From the NCBI RefSeq assembly GCF_019396385.1, contig NZ_JAHKRN010000003.1:62001-126000 (forward strand): 64,000 nucleotides of DNA. Direction: 5' to 3'. Position 1 is the first letter of the stretch, and every line of letters starts with the position of its first letter. This stretch comes from Nonomuraea harbinensis. GTDB lineage: Bacteria > Actinomycetota > Actinomycetes > Streptosporangiales > Streptosporangiaceae. Below, piece by piece: positions 39,424-47,700 of this stretch. Under the pieces are notes generated by a model. It was not told the DNA's origin. It worked only from the letters and a program-made list of their open reading frames with translations, and did not search any database. The translations under genes and the position numbers were made by a program.

Positions 39424-40263
39424 TCAGGTCGGGATGATCGCGTTGTCGTCGGACGTCCACCGGATGAACAGCCGGCCGATGGCCTTCACCAGGAGCGCGA
39501 ACAGGTAGCCGATGAGGGCGACGAGCACGATGCCGACGTAGCTCTGCTCCAGCAGCAGCAGGGTGCGGCCCTGCTCGATGAGATAGCCGAGACCCTGGTC
39601 GCTGATCACGAACTCGATGCCGACGAGCATCAGGACGGAGACGCCGGCGGAGATCCGCAGGCCGACGAAGATCTCCGGCAGCGCGGCGGGGAGCAGCACG
39701 TGGCGGAACATCTCCCACCGGTTGGCGCGCAGCATCAGCGCGGCCTCGCGGTAGCCGGTGGGCACCGCCATGACGGCCGACATGACCGAGATCCAGACGA
39801 AGAAGTAGACGGTCGCCGCGATCAGGACCACGACCGAGGTGTCGCCGAAGCCGAAGATGGTCAGGAAGATCGGCAGCAGCGCCAGCTTGGGCACGGTGTA
39901 CCAGGCCCAGGAGAACGGTTCGAGCGCCGCGCGCAACACCCGCGACATGCCCATGAGCAGGCCGACCACCAGCCCTCCCGCGGCCCCCAGCAGGTAGCCG
40001 AGTATGACCCGGCGGACGCTGGTGACGGTGGCCTCGACCAGCTTGCCGTCCTCCCACAGCGCGACGAGGCCCGGGATCAACCGGCTCGGCGGCGGGTAGA
40101 GGAACGGGTCCACCCATTCGAGCACGGCGCTGAGCTGCCACAGCACCACGAACCCCACGGGCACCGAGACGCCGAGCACGACCTTGGTCGCGTTCCAGCG
40201 GCGGCGGGTCCGTACGGGATGCAGTTCGGCCACCCCGGGACGGCGGTACAACGTCGTGCTCAT
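39424..40263 (-). CDS. ABC transporter permease (SsuC/TauC-like)
   Basis: The 279-residue inner-membrane permease has about six helices. The EAA loop that contacts the ATPase is at REAALMLRANRWEMFRHVLLPAALPEIFVGLR. It belongs to the BPD_transp_1 family used for sulfonate, nitrate and taurine uptake. Its ATG overlaps the ATPase stop (ATGA at 40260-40263). Confidence 0.94.
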   Translation of the reverse strand: MSTTLYRRPGVAELHPVRTRRRWNATKVVLGVSVPVGFVVLWQLSAVLEWVDPFLYPPPSRLIPGLVALWEDGKLVEATVTSVRRVILGYLLGAAGGLVVGLLMGMSRVLRAALEPFSWAWYTVPKLALLPIFLTIFGFGDTSVVVLIAATVYFFVWISVMSAVMAVPTGYREAALMLRANRWEMFRHVLLPAALPEIFVGLRISAGVSVLMLVGIEFVISDQGLGYLIEQGRTLLLLEQSYVGIVLVALIGYLFALLVKAIGRLFIRWTSDDNAIIPT

Positions 40264-41060
40264 CGCGGGTCCTTCCCGGCGTCGAACTGGGCGACGACCT
40301 CGGAGTGCAGGCTCGACCAGAGCTCGCCGCGCAACTTGGCGAACAGGGGATCGGTGCGGATGGCGCTGGAGCGGGGGCGCTCGAACGGGACGTCGATGTC
40401 GGCGATGACGCGGCCGGGCCGCGCGCTCATCACGACCACCCGGTCACCGAGCAGCAGCGCCTCCTCCAGGCTGTGGGTGACGAACACGACCGTGCGCCGC
40501 CTGGCCTGCCAGATGGCCAGCAGCTCGTCCTGCAGCACCTCGCGGAGCTGGGCGTCGAGCGCCGCGAACGGCTCGTCCATGAGCAGGACCTCGGGGTCGA
40601 TGGCCAGCGCGCGGGCGATGGAGACGCGCTGGCGCATGCCGCCGGACAGCGCGCTGGGGTAGACGTCGGCGAAGTCGGTCAGCCCGAGGCGGCCGAGCCA
40701 GTCGTCCACCGCCTCACGCCGTTCGGCGGGAGGCCGGCCGCTGAGCCGGAGCCCGAGCTCGACGTTGGCGCGGACGGTCTTCCACGGGTAGATGCCGTAG
40801 TCCTGGAAGACCATCGCGATGGGGATGCGGTTGTCTCCGGAGATCTCGACCGCGACCTCTCCCGAGGACGGCGCCAGCAGGCCCGCGATGATCTTCAGCA
40901 GGGTCGACTTGCCGCAACCTGACGGCCCCACCACGCAGAGGAACTCGTCATCGCCGATCGACAGGTCGACTGGTCCCAGGGCGTGCACGGTCGAGCGGCC
41001 GGTCGTGACGAAGGAGCGGGTGACGTCGCGGGCGGCGATGCGCCGGCCAACGTGATCCAT
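40260..41060 (-). CDS. ABC transporter ATP-binding protein (SsuB/TauB-like)
   Basis: The 266-residue ATPase has Walker A GPSGCGKSTL, Q-loop VFQDYGIYPWKTV, signature LSGGMRQRVSIARALA, Walker B VLLMDEPFAALD and the switch histidine in VFVTHSLEEAL. It energises the permease and lipoprotein encoded downstream. The ATG at 41060 has GGGAG upstream. It is the first gene of the importer operon and diverges from the CaiB-type CoA-transferase, suggesting that the imported compound is activated by CoA transfer. Confidence 0.95.
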   Translation of the reverse strand: MDHVGRRIAARDVTRSFVTTGRSTVHALGPVDLSIGDDEFLCVVGPSGCGKSTLLKIIAGLLAPSSGEVAVEISGDNRIPIAMVFQDYGIYPWKTVRANVELGLRLSGRPPAERREAVDDWLGRLGLTDFADVYPSALSGGMRQRVSIARALAIDPEVLLMDEPFAALDAQLREVLQDELLAIWQARRRTVVFVTHSLEEALLLGDRVVVMSARPGRVIADIDVPFERPRSSAIRTDPLFAKLRGELWSSLHSEVVAQFDAGKDPR

Positions 41061-41156
41061 GGGTCTCCCTGTCGGCGAGGGGATATTAGATTTAGCATTG
41101 CTATTATTTACAAGATAGTAATGAGAATAGAGACAAGTCAACGATCAGGAGGCAAC
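41061..41156. promoter_or_regulatory. AT-rich divergent promoter region with an inverted repeat
   Basis: This 96-bp gap between the importer ATPase and the CoA-transferase is strikingly AT-rich for this genome. ATTGCTAT (41097-41104) and ATAGTAAT (41115-41122) form an inverted repeat with one mismatch, a candidate regulator site controlling both directions. Confidence 0.5.
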
Positions 41157-42383
41157 GTGGCGGTCCGGCTGCTCGAAGGTGTCCGCGTGGTGGAGTTCGC
41201 TCTCCTCGAAGCGGGGGGTGTCGGCACCGTCCTCGCCGACCTCGGCGCCGACGTGGTCAAGGTGGAGCGTCCCGGCGGGGGCGACTACATCCGCCGGGTC
41301 GGGTGGCCGTTCGTGAACGGCGTCTCCCTCATGCACCACCACCTCGGCCGGGGCAAGCGCAGCCTCGCCCTCGACATCCAGCGGCCGGAGGGCGCCCGGC
41401 TGGCCGCCCGCCTCGTCGAGGCGAGCGACGTCGTCATCGAGGGCATGCGGCCGGGCGTGCTCGCCCGGCGCGGGCTCGGCTCGGCCGAGCTGCGCGAGCG
41501 CCATCCCGCGCTGGTGTGGTGCACGGTCTCCGGGTACGGCACCACCGGCCCGTACGCCGGGCTGGCCGCGCACGGGGTGGCGTTCGACGCCTGGGCGGGC
41601 GGGCTGCGGCTGGGGACCGACGAGCGGGGGTTCGCCTCGGCCGAGCTGAACGTGCCGCTCGGGACCCGGGTGGCGCCCCTGCTGGCGGCGAGCGCCATCC
41701 TGGCCGCGGTGCTGCGGGCGGCGCGCACCGGGCGGGGGTGCGCGATCGACATCGCCCAGGCCGAGGCGGCCGCGTCGGTGGACTGGCTGACGATCGAGGG
41801 GCACCGGGCGCATCTGCGGCCGGCGACCGAGGTGACCGGCAACCCGTCCGACGGCGGGGTGCGCCGCGAGCCGGGCACGGCGGGGATGGGCGACAGCGTG
41901 CGCTACCAGGTGTACCCGAGCGCCGACGGGCACGTCCTGATCATGGCGACGGAGCGGAAGTTCTGGGAGCGGTTCTGCCACGCGGTCGAGCGGCCCGACC
42001 TGCTCGGCGACACCCCTGGCGGCGAGGTCGCCGACCACGCGCTCGGCGACCACCGGCTGCGCGCCGAGCTGACCGAGATCTTCCGCACCCGTGACACGGC
42101 CGGCTGGATCCGGCTCGGGCTGACCGCCGACGTGCCGATCGCGCCGGTGAACTCGCCCGCGACCCTTCCCGCCGATCCGCACTTCGCCGCCCGCACCCCG
42201 TGGCTGCCCGCCGCCGAGTACGGCGCCGACCTGCTGCCGCTCCCCGTCCACCTGGAGGACGAGGAACTCGCCCGCCCTTCCCCCGCCGCCACCCCCGGTC
42301 AGCACACGGACGAGGTCCTGACCTCCCTGGGCGTCCCGGCGTCCGAACTGGCCGAACTCCGCGAAGCCGGCGTTCTGGGCTGA
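41157..42383 (+). CDS. CaiB/BaiF family III CoA-transferase
   Basis: The 408-residue enzyme moves CoA between a donor acyl-CoA and a carboxylic acid through an aspartyl intermediate; the candidate Asp lies in HGVAFDAWAGG. Family blocks are LEGVRVVEFA, ADLGADVVKVERPGGGD, LGRGKRSLALDIQRPEG and VSGYGTTGPYA. The GTG start at 41157 has a strong AGGAGG upstream. Divergent placement from an ABC importer suggests CoA activation of an imported acid. It converges with the HyuB gene across a hairpin. Confidence 0.93.
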   Translation: MAVRLLEGVRVVEFALLEAGGVGTVLADLGADVVKVERPGGGDYIRRVGWPFVNGVSLMHHHLGRGKRSLALDIQRPEGARLAARLVEASDVVIEGMRPGVLARRGLGSAELRERHPALVWCTVSGYGTTGPYAGLAAHGVAFDAWAGGLRLGTDERGFASAELNVPLGTRVAPLLAASAILAAVLRAARTGRGCAIDIAQAEAAASVDWLTIEGHRAHLRPATEVTGNPSDGGVRREPGTAGMGDSVRYQVYPSADGHVLIMATERKFWERFCHAVERPDLLGDTPGGEVADHALGDHRLRAELTEIFRTRDTAGWIRLGLTADVPIAPVNSPATLPADPHFAARTPWLPAAEYGADLLPLPVHLEDEELARPSPAATPGQHTDEVLTSLGVPASELAELREAGVLG

Positions 42384-42418
42384 CCTCCAGCGGTCCCTGA
42401 AGACGACGCACCGCGAAA

Positions 42419-42448
42419 CCGCCACCCTGGGTCTATTCAGGGCGGCGG
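42419..42448. terminator. Hairpin between CoA-transferase and HyuB genes
   Basis: An 11-bp stem with one mismatch (42419-42429 with 42438-42448) and an 8-base loop lies between two converging genes. Confidence 0.6.
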
Positions 42449-42524
42449 ACCGCGCCGTGAGGTCGGGGCGTCGTGGCCGGCGGTGACGGAGCCCGCCTGA
42501 TCTGGACGCCCTTGCTCGGCGAGC

Positions 42525-44678
42525 TCAGAGCACCTCGATGGCCGCCAGGACCGGGTCGCCCGTGCGGCAGACCTGGACGTCGATCTGGACCGCGCAGGCC
42601 GGGCAGTAGAGGCGCCGCAGGACGAAACGGTCAGCGCCCTCGTACACGGCGCCGAGCGGGCTGCGCTCGGCCGGGGACGCGTCGGACACGACAAGGTGCT
42701 CGTGCACGTTCCCGGCCGCGCCGCACAGCACGGTGCCGCACCGCCCGCACGCCACGACACCCTCCCGGTGCGGCGCGTCGCCGGCCGGTGGGAGGAGGTC
42801 GAGGACGGCCGAGAGAGGACGGCCCTGGCGGGAGGGGGCAGGGGGCGCGGGCGGGCGGCCGATCCTGGCGTGCCTGCGGTCGTCGCGGCACCGGGACGTG
42901 GCGGGATCGTCGACGCGCAGCCCGTCCGGCCGCCGCGGGTCGCCGGTGACGACGACGCCGTAGTCGCGCAGCGCGCCGCGTACCGACACCAGGCCGTCCA
43001 GGACGTCGTCCAGCACGGCGGCCGGGTCGCGGTCCAGCGGGTCGCCCAGCCCGCCGCCGCCCTGGGAGACGGAGACCAGCAGCTCGCCCGTCCGGATCGG
43101 CACGGTCGCCGACGGCATGGGCAGCCGCCGCTCCCCTTCGTCCGCCAGCCCCGCGAGATCGGGCACGACGGCCACGACGCTCTGCCCGCCGTACTCGCCC
43201 CCGCACACCCCCGCCGCCAGCGGATGCTGCAACCCCTGGCCGAACGACATCATGGTCATCGAGGCCCCGTCCCCGTGCGGGGTCAGCGCGTGCAGGGTGC
43301 CGACGCCGCCGCGGTGCCGGCCGGGTCCGCCGGTGTCGGCCAGTTCGGCGCGCCGCTCGTACAGCAGCGGCAGGTACGCCTCGTTGACCTCGACGTTCGC
43401 GCACGAAGCGCCGGGCGAGGTGGTGTAGCCGGAGGAGTCCGCGCCGTCGCCGGACCAGGTGGCGCCGCCGCCGCCGGTGATCTCGTCGAGCGTCATGGTG
43501 GCGTACGAGGTGCCGTCGCCGCGCTCCCCGTGCACCGTCCCGCCCCCGCCGCCCGCGGCCTGGCAGCTCGCCATCACCAGGTGCGCCAGGTCCCGCGACG
43601 CCTCCAGCATCCTGGCGAGGCACGCGTTGACGGAGACCCGGACCGCCTGACAGGTGGCGGCGGTGCTCATGGCCACCCCGGCGGGCCACCGGGCGTGCAC
43701 GACGGTGCCCTCGCGGCTGCGGATCCGCACGACCGGCCACACCCCGCCGGGCACCCAGGGCAGGCCGCCGCACAGGTAGATGAGCACGCCGCCGATCGCG
43801 AACCCGGCCAGCGCGGGGTAGGCGGCGTTGATCGTGCCGGGTGCCTGCGGGTCGCTTCCGGTGAAGTCCAGCTCCAGGTCGTCGCCGCGCTTGGTCATGG
43901 TCAGCCGCACCGCGTACACGGCCTCGGTGGTGCCGCCGTGCGGGCGGTACTCGACGTAGGCGACGTGCCGCCAGCGGCCGTCCGGCAGCGCGCGCAGCCG
44001 CTCGCGCAGCAGCGCCTCGGTACGCTCCAGCAGCCGGTCCATGACGGCCGCCACCGCGTCCGCGCCGTACTGCCCGCACAGCCGGCCCACCTCGGCGGTG
44101 ACGCTCCGGTTGGCGGCGACCTGGCCGACCAGGTCCAGCCGGTTCAGTTCGGCCGTACGGGAGCGTACGAGATATTCGCGTTCGAGGTCGCGGCGCAGCC
44201 GGCCGCCCTCGACGATCCGCACCGGAGGCATGGGCACGGCCTCGTCGAAGATGGAGCGGGCGTCATACGTGATGCCGCCCGGGTTGGGGCCGCCCACGTC
44301 CGCCTGGTGGGCGGTGGAGCCGCACCAGCCGACGAGCTCGCCGTCCACGAAGATGGGCGCGACCACGACCACGTCGGGCTGGTGCAGGGTGCCGATGTAG
44401 GGGTCGTTGGTGACGAACTGGTCGCCGGGGCCGAAGCCGGGGTTGTCCGCGTAGTTCTCCAGGATGTCCCGGACGACCAGGTGCATCGAGACGACCTGGG
44501 CGAGCACGTACCGGCCGCAGCAGACGACCCGCCCGTCCGGCGCCATGATCGCGGTGTTGAGGTCCCTGGCCTCGGCGGCCAGGTGCGAGCCGGACAGCCG
44601 GGCCAGCACCGCGGCCGCGTCGTCGTTGATCGTGTCGAGCCGGTGCCTCAGCACCTCGAACGTGATCTCGTCGATCAT
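42525..44678 (-). CDS. HyuB-type subunit fused to an acetone-carboxylase-gamma-like zinc domain
   Basis: The 717-residue fusion begins with the hydantoinase B/acetophenone-carboxylase beta fold (residues 1 to about 570): NDPYIGTLHQPDVVVV, DFTGSDPQAPGTINAAYPA, GGGGGTVHGERGDGTSYAT and SQGGGGLGDPLDRDP. After a Pro/Arg-rich linker, residues 640-717 form a small domain with CGRCG (from residue 644) and CPAC (692-695), matching the pattern of acetone carboxylase gamma. Normally that subunit is separate. It suggests ATP-dependent carboxylation of a ketone, or hydrolysis of an imide, together with HyuA; which one is unresolved. HyuA is 24 bp upstream. Confidence 0.88.
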   Translation of the reverse strand: MIDEITFEVLRHRLDTINDDAAAVLARLSGSHLAAEARDLNTAIMAPDGRVVCCGRYVLAQVVSMHLVVRDILENYADNPGFGPGDQFVTNDPYIGTLHQPDVVVVAPIFVDGELVGWCGSTAHQADVGGPNPGGITYDARSIFDEAVPMPPVRIVEGGRLRRDLEREYLVRSRTAELNRLDLVGQVAANRSVTAEVGRLCGQYGADAVAAVMDRLLERTEALLRERLRALPDGRWRHVAYVEYRPHGGTTEAVYAVRLTMTKRGDDLELDFTGSDPQAPGTINAAYPALAGFAIGGVLIYLCGGLPWVPGGVWPVVRIRSREGTVVHARWPAGVAMSTAATCQAVRVSVNACLARMLEASRDLAHLVMASCQAAGGGGGTVHGERGDGTSYATMTLDEITGGGGATWSGDGADSSGYTTSPGASCANVEVNEAYLPLLYERRAELADTGGPGRHRGGVGTLHALTPHGDGASMTMMSFGQGLQHPLAAGVCGGEYGGQSVVAVVPDLAGLADEGERRLPMPSATVPIRTGELLVSVSQGGGGLGDPLDRDPAAVLDDVLDGLVSVRGALRDYGVVVTGDPRRPDGLRVDDPATSRCRDDRRHARIGRPPAPPAPSRQGRPLSAVLDLLPPAGDAPHREGVVACGRCGTVLCGAAGNVHEHLVVSDASPAERSPLGAVYEGADRFVLRRLYCPACAVQIDVQVCRTGDPVLAAIEVL

Positions 44679-44702
44679 CGCTGTTCCTTGTCAGCTCGGG
44701 GA

Positions 44703-46799
44703 TCAGGTCAGGTGGAGGTGGCCGCCGGCGTCCATGCGCGCCCGGCGCCCCGGGGGGAGCACGACGGTGGTCTGGCCGGACTCGACGAAGGCGGGCCCGG
44801 TGATCTCGCAGCCGGCGCTCAGGCGGCGCCAGTCGTAGACGGCGCAGCGGTGCTCGGCTCCGGCGAACCAGGCGGCCCGCTCGTCCACCGGCTCGGCCGC
44901 GCCGCCCGGCCGCGTGACCGGGGGCGGCACCGGCACCGGGGCCACCAGCTCGACCCGGACGCCGACCGCCTCGACCGGGGTGCCGTCGGCGGCGGTGCCG
45001 GCGCCGACGATCTCCTCGTACCGCTTGCGGAACTCCGACTCCAGCCGCGCCAGCTCGGCGGCGTCCACCGGCACGGCGACCGGCAGCTCGATGCGGCGCT
45101 GCTGGCGGTAGAAGCGCAGGGCCACGGTGTGGCGCAGGACGGGGGCGCGGCCGGACACCGCCGTGACGCTGTCCACCGCGCCGGGCAGGTCCGCCTCGAT
45201 GCCGCCGGCCAGCTCCGCCAGCGTGGCCGCGACGGCCGGGCCGGCCTCGGCGACGGGCCCGGGGACGAGGCCGCGCTCGACGCCGATGCTCAGGTCGCTG
45301 GACACCGCTCCGTACGCGGACAGCTCGGCGGCCAGGTTCGGGATGATCACATCCGTCGCGCCGAGCCCGTCGGCGTACCAGCTCGCGTACTGCGGCCCCG
45401 CGCCGCCGAAGGCGACCAGCGCGAACGCGGACGGGTCGTGCCCGCGCTGGATCGTGGTGCGGCGGATCAGGTCGCGCATCTGGTCGGCGGCGATGCGGAC
45501 GATCCCCTCGGCGGCGGCCACGACGCCGATGCCGAGCGGCTCGGCGATGTGCGCGCGGATCGCCTCGCGGGCGGCCGCCACGTCGAGCGGCATCGACTCG
45601 CCGAGCCTGCTCAGGTAGCCGAGGACGGCGGAGGCGTCGGTGAGCGTCGGACGGGTGCCGCCCCGGCCGTAGCAGGCCGGTCCTGGGTCGGCGCCCGCGC
45701 TGCGCGGGCCGACCCGCAGCGCGCCCAGTCCCTGGTCGAGCCAGGCGAGGCTGCCGCCGCCGGTGCCGATGGACTCGACCTCGACCACCGGGATGGCCAG
45801 CGCGTGCCGGTGCACCATCGGGGTGCTCGCCCGCTGCATGGCGCCGCCGATGACGAGCCCGACGTCGAAGCTGGTGCCGCCGACGTCGGTGGCGACGACG
45901 TTGGCGTGCCCCAGCTCGGCGGCGAGCGCGGCGGTGGCGGCGAGCCCGGCGACGGGGCCGGAGCGCAGGGTGTTCACCGGGGCGCGCAGGGTGTGCTCGA
46001 CGGGTTCGGCGCCGCCGCCGGTGCGCAGGATCATCAGCACCCCGCCGAAGCCGTCCTCGCGCAGCCGTTCCTGCAGCGCGCGCAGGTAGGTGGCGACGAC
46101 CGGGGCCACGTACGCGTCCAGCACGGCGGTGGACGTGCGCTCGTACTCGCCCACCACCGGGGCGATGGCGGAGGAGCAGGAGACGTGCACGCCGGGCAGT
46201 TCCTCGGCGACCAGGGCGGCCAGCCGCCGCTCGTGCCCGTCGTTGACCGGCGACCAGAGCAGGCAGACGGCGACCGAGTCGGCGCCGCGCGCGGCGAGGC
46301 GCCGGATGGCGGCCCGGGCCTGCCCCTCGTCGAGCGGCCGCACGACGGCGCCGGACACGTCGACGCGCTCGCTGACGCCGGCGATGCGGGCGCGGGCGAC
46401 GAGCTGGTCCGGCTTGCGCCAGCGGACCGGCATGGTGACGTCCAGCTCGTCCAGGCCGTGCAGCTTGTTGGCCTTGGCGATGGGCAGCGTGGACTCGAAC
46501 CCGGCGGTGGTGAGCAGGCCGACGCGGGCGCCGCCGCCGGTGAGGAGCGCGTTGAGCCCGACCGTGGTGCCGTGGGTGAGGATCACCGTACGGGACAGCA
46601 GTTCGGACAGGGTGAGGCCGAGCGCGGCGGCGGCCTGCCCGATGGAGTCGAGCACGCCCTGCTCGACCCGGCCGGGGGTGCTGAGCGCCTTGCCGACGCC
46701 CAGGCGGCCGTCGGAGAGGGTGACCACGGTGTCGGTGAAGGTGCCGCCGGTGTCGACGCCGATGAACGCCTTGACGCCGCTCGTCTCCGTCTGGATCAT
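44703..46799 (-). CDS. HyuA-type ATP-dependent subunit (hydantoinase A/acetophenone carboxylase alpha)
   Basis: The 698-residue protein is of the hydantoinase A/oxoprolinase family with an actin-like ATPase fold. It has the phosphate-binding loop FIGVDTGGTFTDTVV at the N-terminus, ILTHGTTVGLNALL, the DVGGTSFDVGLV second phosphate loop and ALVAFGGAGPQ. These enzymes activate the substrate carbonyl by ATP-dependent phosphorylation, for 5-oxoproline and N-methylhydantoin ring opening or for carboxylation of ketones. It pairs with the downstream HyuB fusion. Its ATG overlaps the SDR stop (ATGA at 46796-46799). Confidence 0.93.
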   Translation of the reverse strand: MIQTETSGVKAFIGVDTGGTFTDTVVTLSDGRLGVGKALSTPGRVEQGVLDSIGQAAAALGLTLSELLSRTVILTHGTTVGLNALLTGGGARVGLLTTAGFESTLPIAKANKLHGLDELDVTMPVRWRKPDQLVARARIAGVSERVDVSGAVVRPLDEGQARAAIRRLAARGADSVAVCLLWSPVNDGHERRLAALVAEELPGVHVSCSSAIAPVVGEYERTSTAVLDAYVAPVVATYLRALQERLREDGFGGVLMILRTGGGAEPVEHTLRAPVNTLRSGPVAGLAATAALAAELGHANVVATDVGGTSFDVGLVIGGAMQRASTPMVHRHALAIPVVEVESIGTGGGSLAWLDQGLGALRVGPRSAGADPGPACYGRGGTRPTLTDASAVLGYLSRLGESMPLDVAAAREAIRAHIAEPLGIGVVAAAEGIVRIAADQMRDLIRRTTIQRGHDPSAFALVAFGGAGPQYASWYADGLGATDVIIPNLAAELSAYGAVSSDLSIGVERGLVPGPVAEAGPAVAATLAELAGGIEADLPGAVDSVTAVSGRAPVLRHTVALRFYRQQRRIELPVAVPVDAAELARLESEFRKRYEEIVGAGTAADGTPVEAVGVRVELVAPVPVPPPVTRPGGAAEPVDERAAWFAGAEHRCAVYDWRRLSAGCEITGPAFVESGQTTVVLPPGRRARMDAGGHLHLT

Positions 46800-47629
46800 G
46801 CGGCGGCCCCGCCCGCGACCGGGAGGTTCACTCCGCTGACGAACGAGGCGGCGTCGGACACGAGGAACTCGACGGCGGCGGCCACCTCGTCCGCCGACTG
46901 GCCGCGGCCGAGCGGGATGGTGCGGGCGAGCCAGTCGGCCAGCGGGAGCCCTTCGCGTTCGGCGAGCCTGACCAGGCCGGGGTTGGGGAACCGGGGGTCG
47001 CCCGGGTGGACGCCGAGCGGGCAGACGGTGTTGACCCGGATGCCGAGCGGGCCCAGCTCGCCGGCGAGCGCCGCGGTGAGGTGGTTGACCGCGGCGCGGG
47101 CCACGCCCACCACGCCGGCGTCGGCGACCGGGGTCAGGCCCGCGTACGAGGAGAGGGTGACGATGGCGCCGCCGCCGGCCGCGGTGAGCGGGGGCACGCA
47201 GGCGCGGGCGATGAGCCAGGCGGCGGTGAGGTTCCAGTCCAGGCCGCGCTGCCAGGCGTCCGGGCCGGTGGCCGCGAGCGGACCGTCACCGAGCGCCGGG
47301 CCGGTGGCGCCGACCAGGTTGCAGCAGGCGTCGAGGCGGCCCAGCTCCCCGACGGCACGGGCCACGAGCTCCTCGACCGAGGCCGGGTCGGTGGGGTCCA
47401 CCGGGAACGCGGCCACCGGCCGCCCGGCCGCCTCCGCCACCTCGGCCGCGACCTCCTCCAGCTTCGCCGCCGCCACCCTGCCGGTGCCCGCGTCTCCCTG
47501 GGACACGTCCACGGCGTCGGCGAGGACCAGCCGCGCGCCGGCCCTGGCCAGCCGTAGCGCCGTGGCCCGGCCGATGCCGGGCGGGCGGGCCGCTCCCACC
47601 ACCAGGATCGCCTTCGCGCTGAGGTCCAT
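46796..47629 (-). CDS. SDR-family protein lacking the catalytic Tyr and Lys
   Basis: The 277-residue short-chain dehydrogenase/reductase fold has the nucleotide loop VGAARPPGIGRATALRLA, the NxxG-like region CCNLVGATG and the catalytic-serine block VTLSSYAG. Thirteen residues after that serine, where SDRs have Tyr, there is Val, and four further on, where Lys is expected, there is Arg (GVVGVARAAV). The YxxxK pair is therefore absent and dehydrogenase activity is doubtful; it may bind a nucleotide or act structurally. It is the first gene of the SDR-HyuA-HyuB operon. Confidence 0.85.
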   Translation of the reverse strand: MDLSAKAILVVGAARPPGIGRATALRLARAGARLVLADAVDVSQGDAGTGRVAAAKLEEVAAEVAEAAGRPVAAFPVDPTDPASVEELVARAVGELGRLDACCNLVGATGPALGDGPLAATGPDAWQRGLDWNLTAAWLIARACVPPLTAAGGGAIVTLSSYAGLTPVADAGVVGVARAAVNHLTAALAGELGPLGIRVNTVCPLGVHPGDPRFPNPGLVRLAEREGLPLADWLARTIPLGRGQSADEVAAAVEFLVSDAASFVSGVNLPVAGGAAA

Positions 47630-47700
47630 GCCACCTCCACTGATATTATTGTCTTATCAATCTTAACCATGATTGCTCTCTTTGAGCTAGGCTTGATCAC
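47630..47700. promoter_or_regulatory. AT-rich divergent promoter region with ATTG-N6-CAAT
   Basis: A 71-bp AT-rich gap separates the SDR and acyl-CoA synthetase genes. It contains ATTG-N6-CAAT (47648-47661), a form seen in GntR/FadR-type operators, and a TGATA/TATCA inverted pair (47641-47659). Confidence 0.45.

Noticed and set aside
42696..47666. A very long open frame antisense to the HyuB, HyuA and SDR genes.
   Set aside because: It is a by-product of high-GC codon bias; the translation is low-complexity Arg/Gly/His-rich with no domain, while the opposite strand encodes recognisable proteins.
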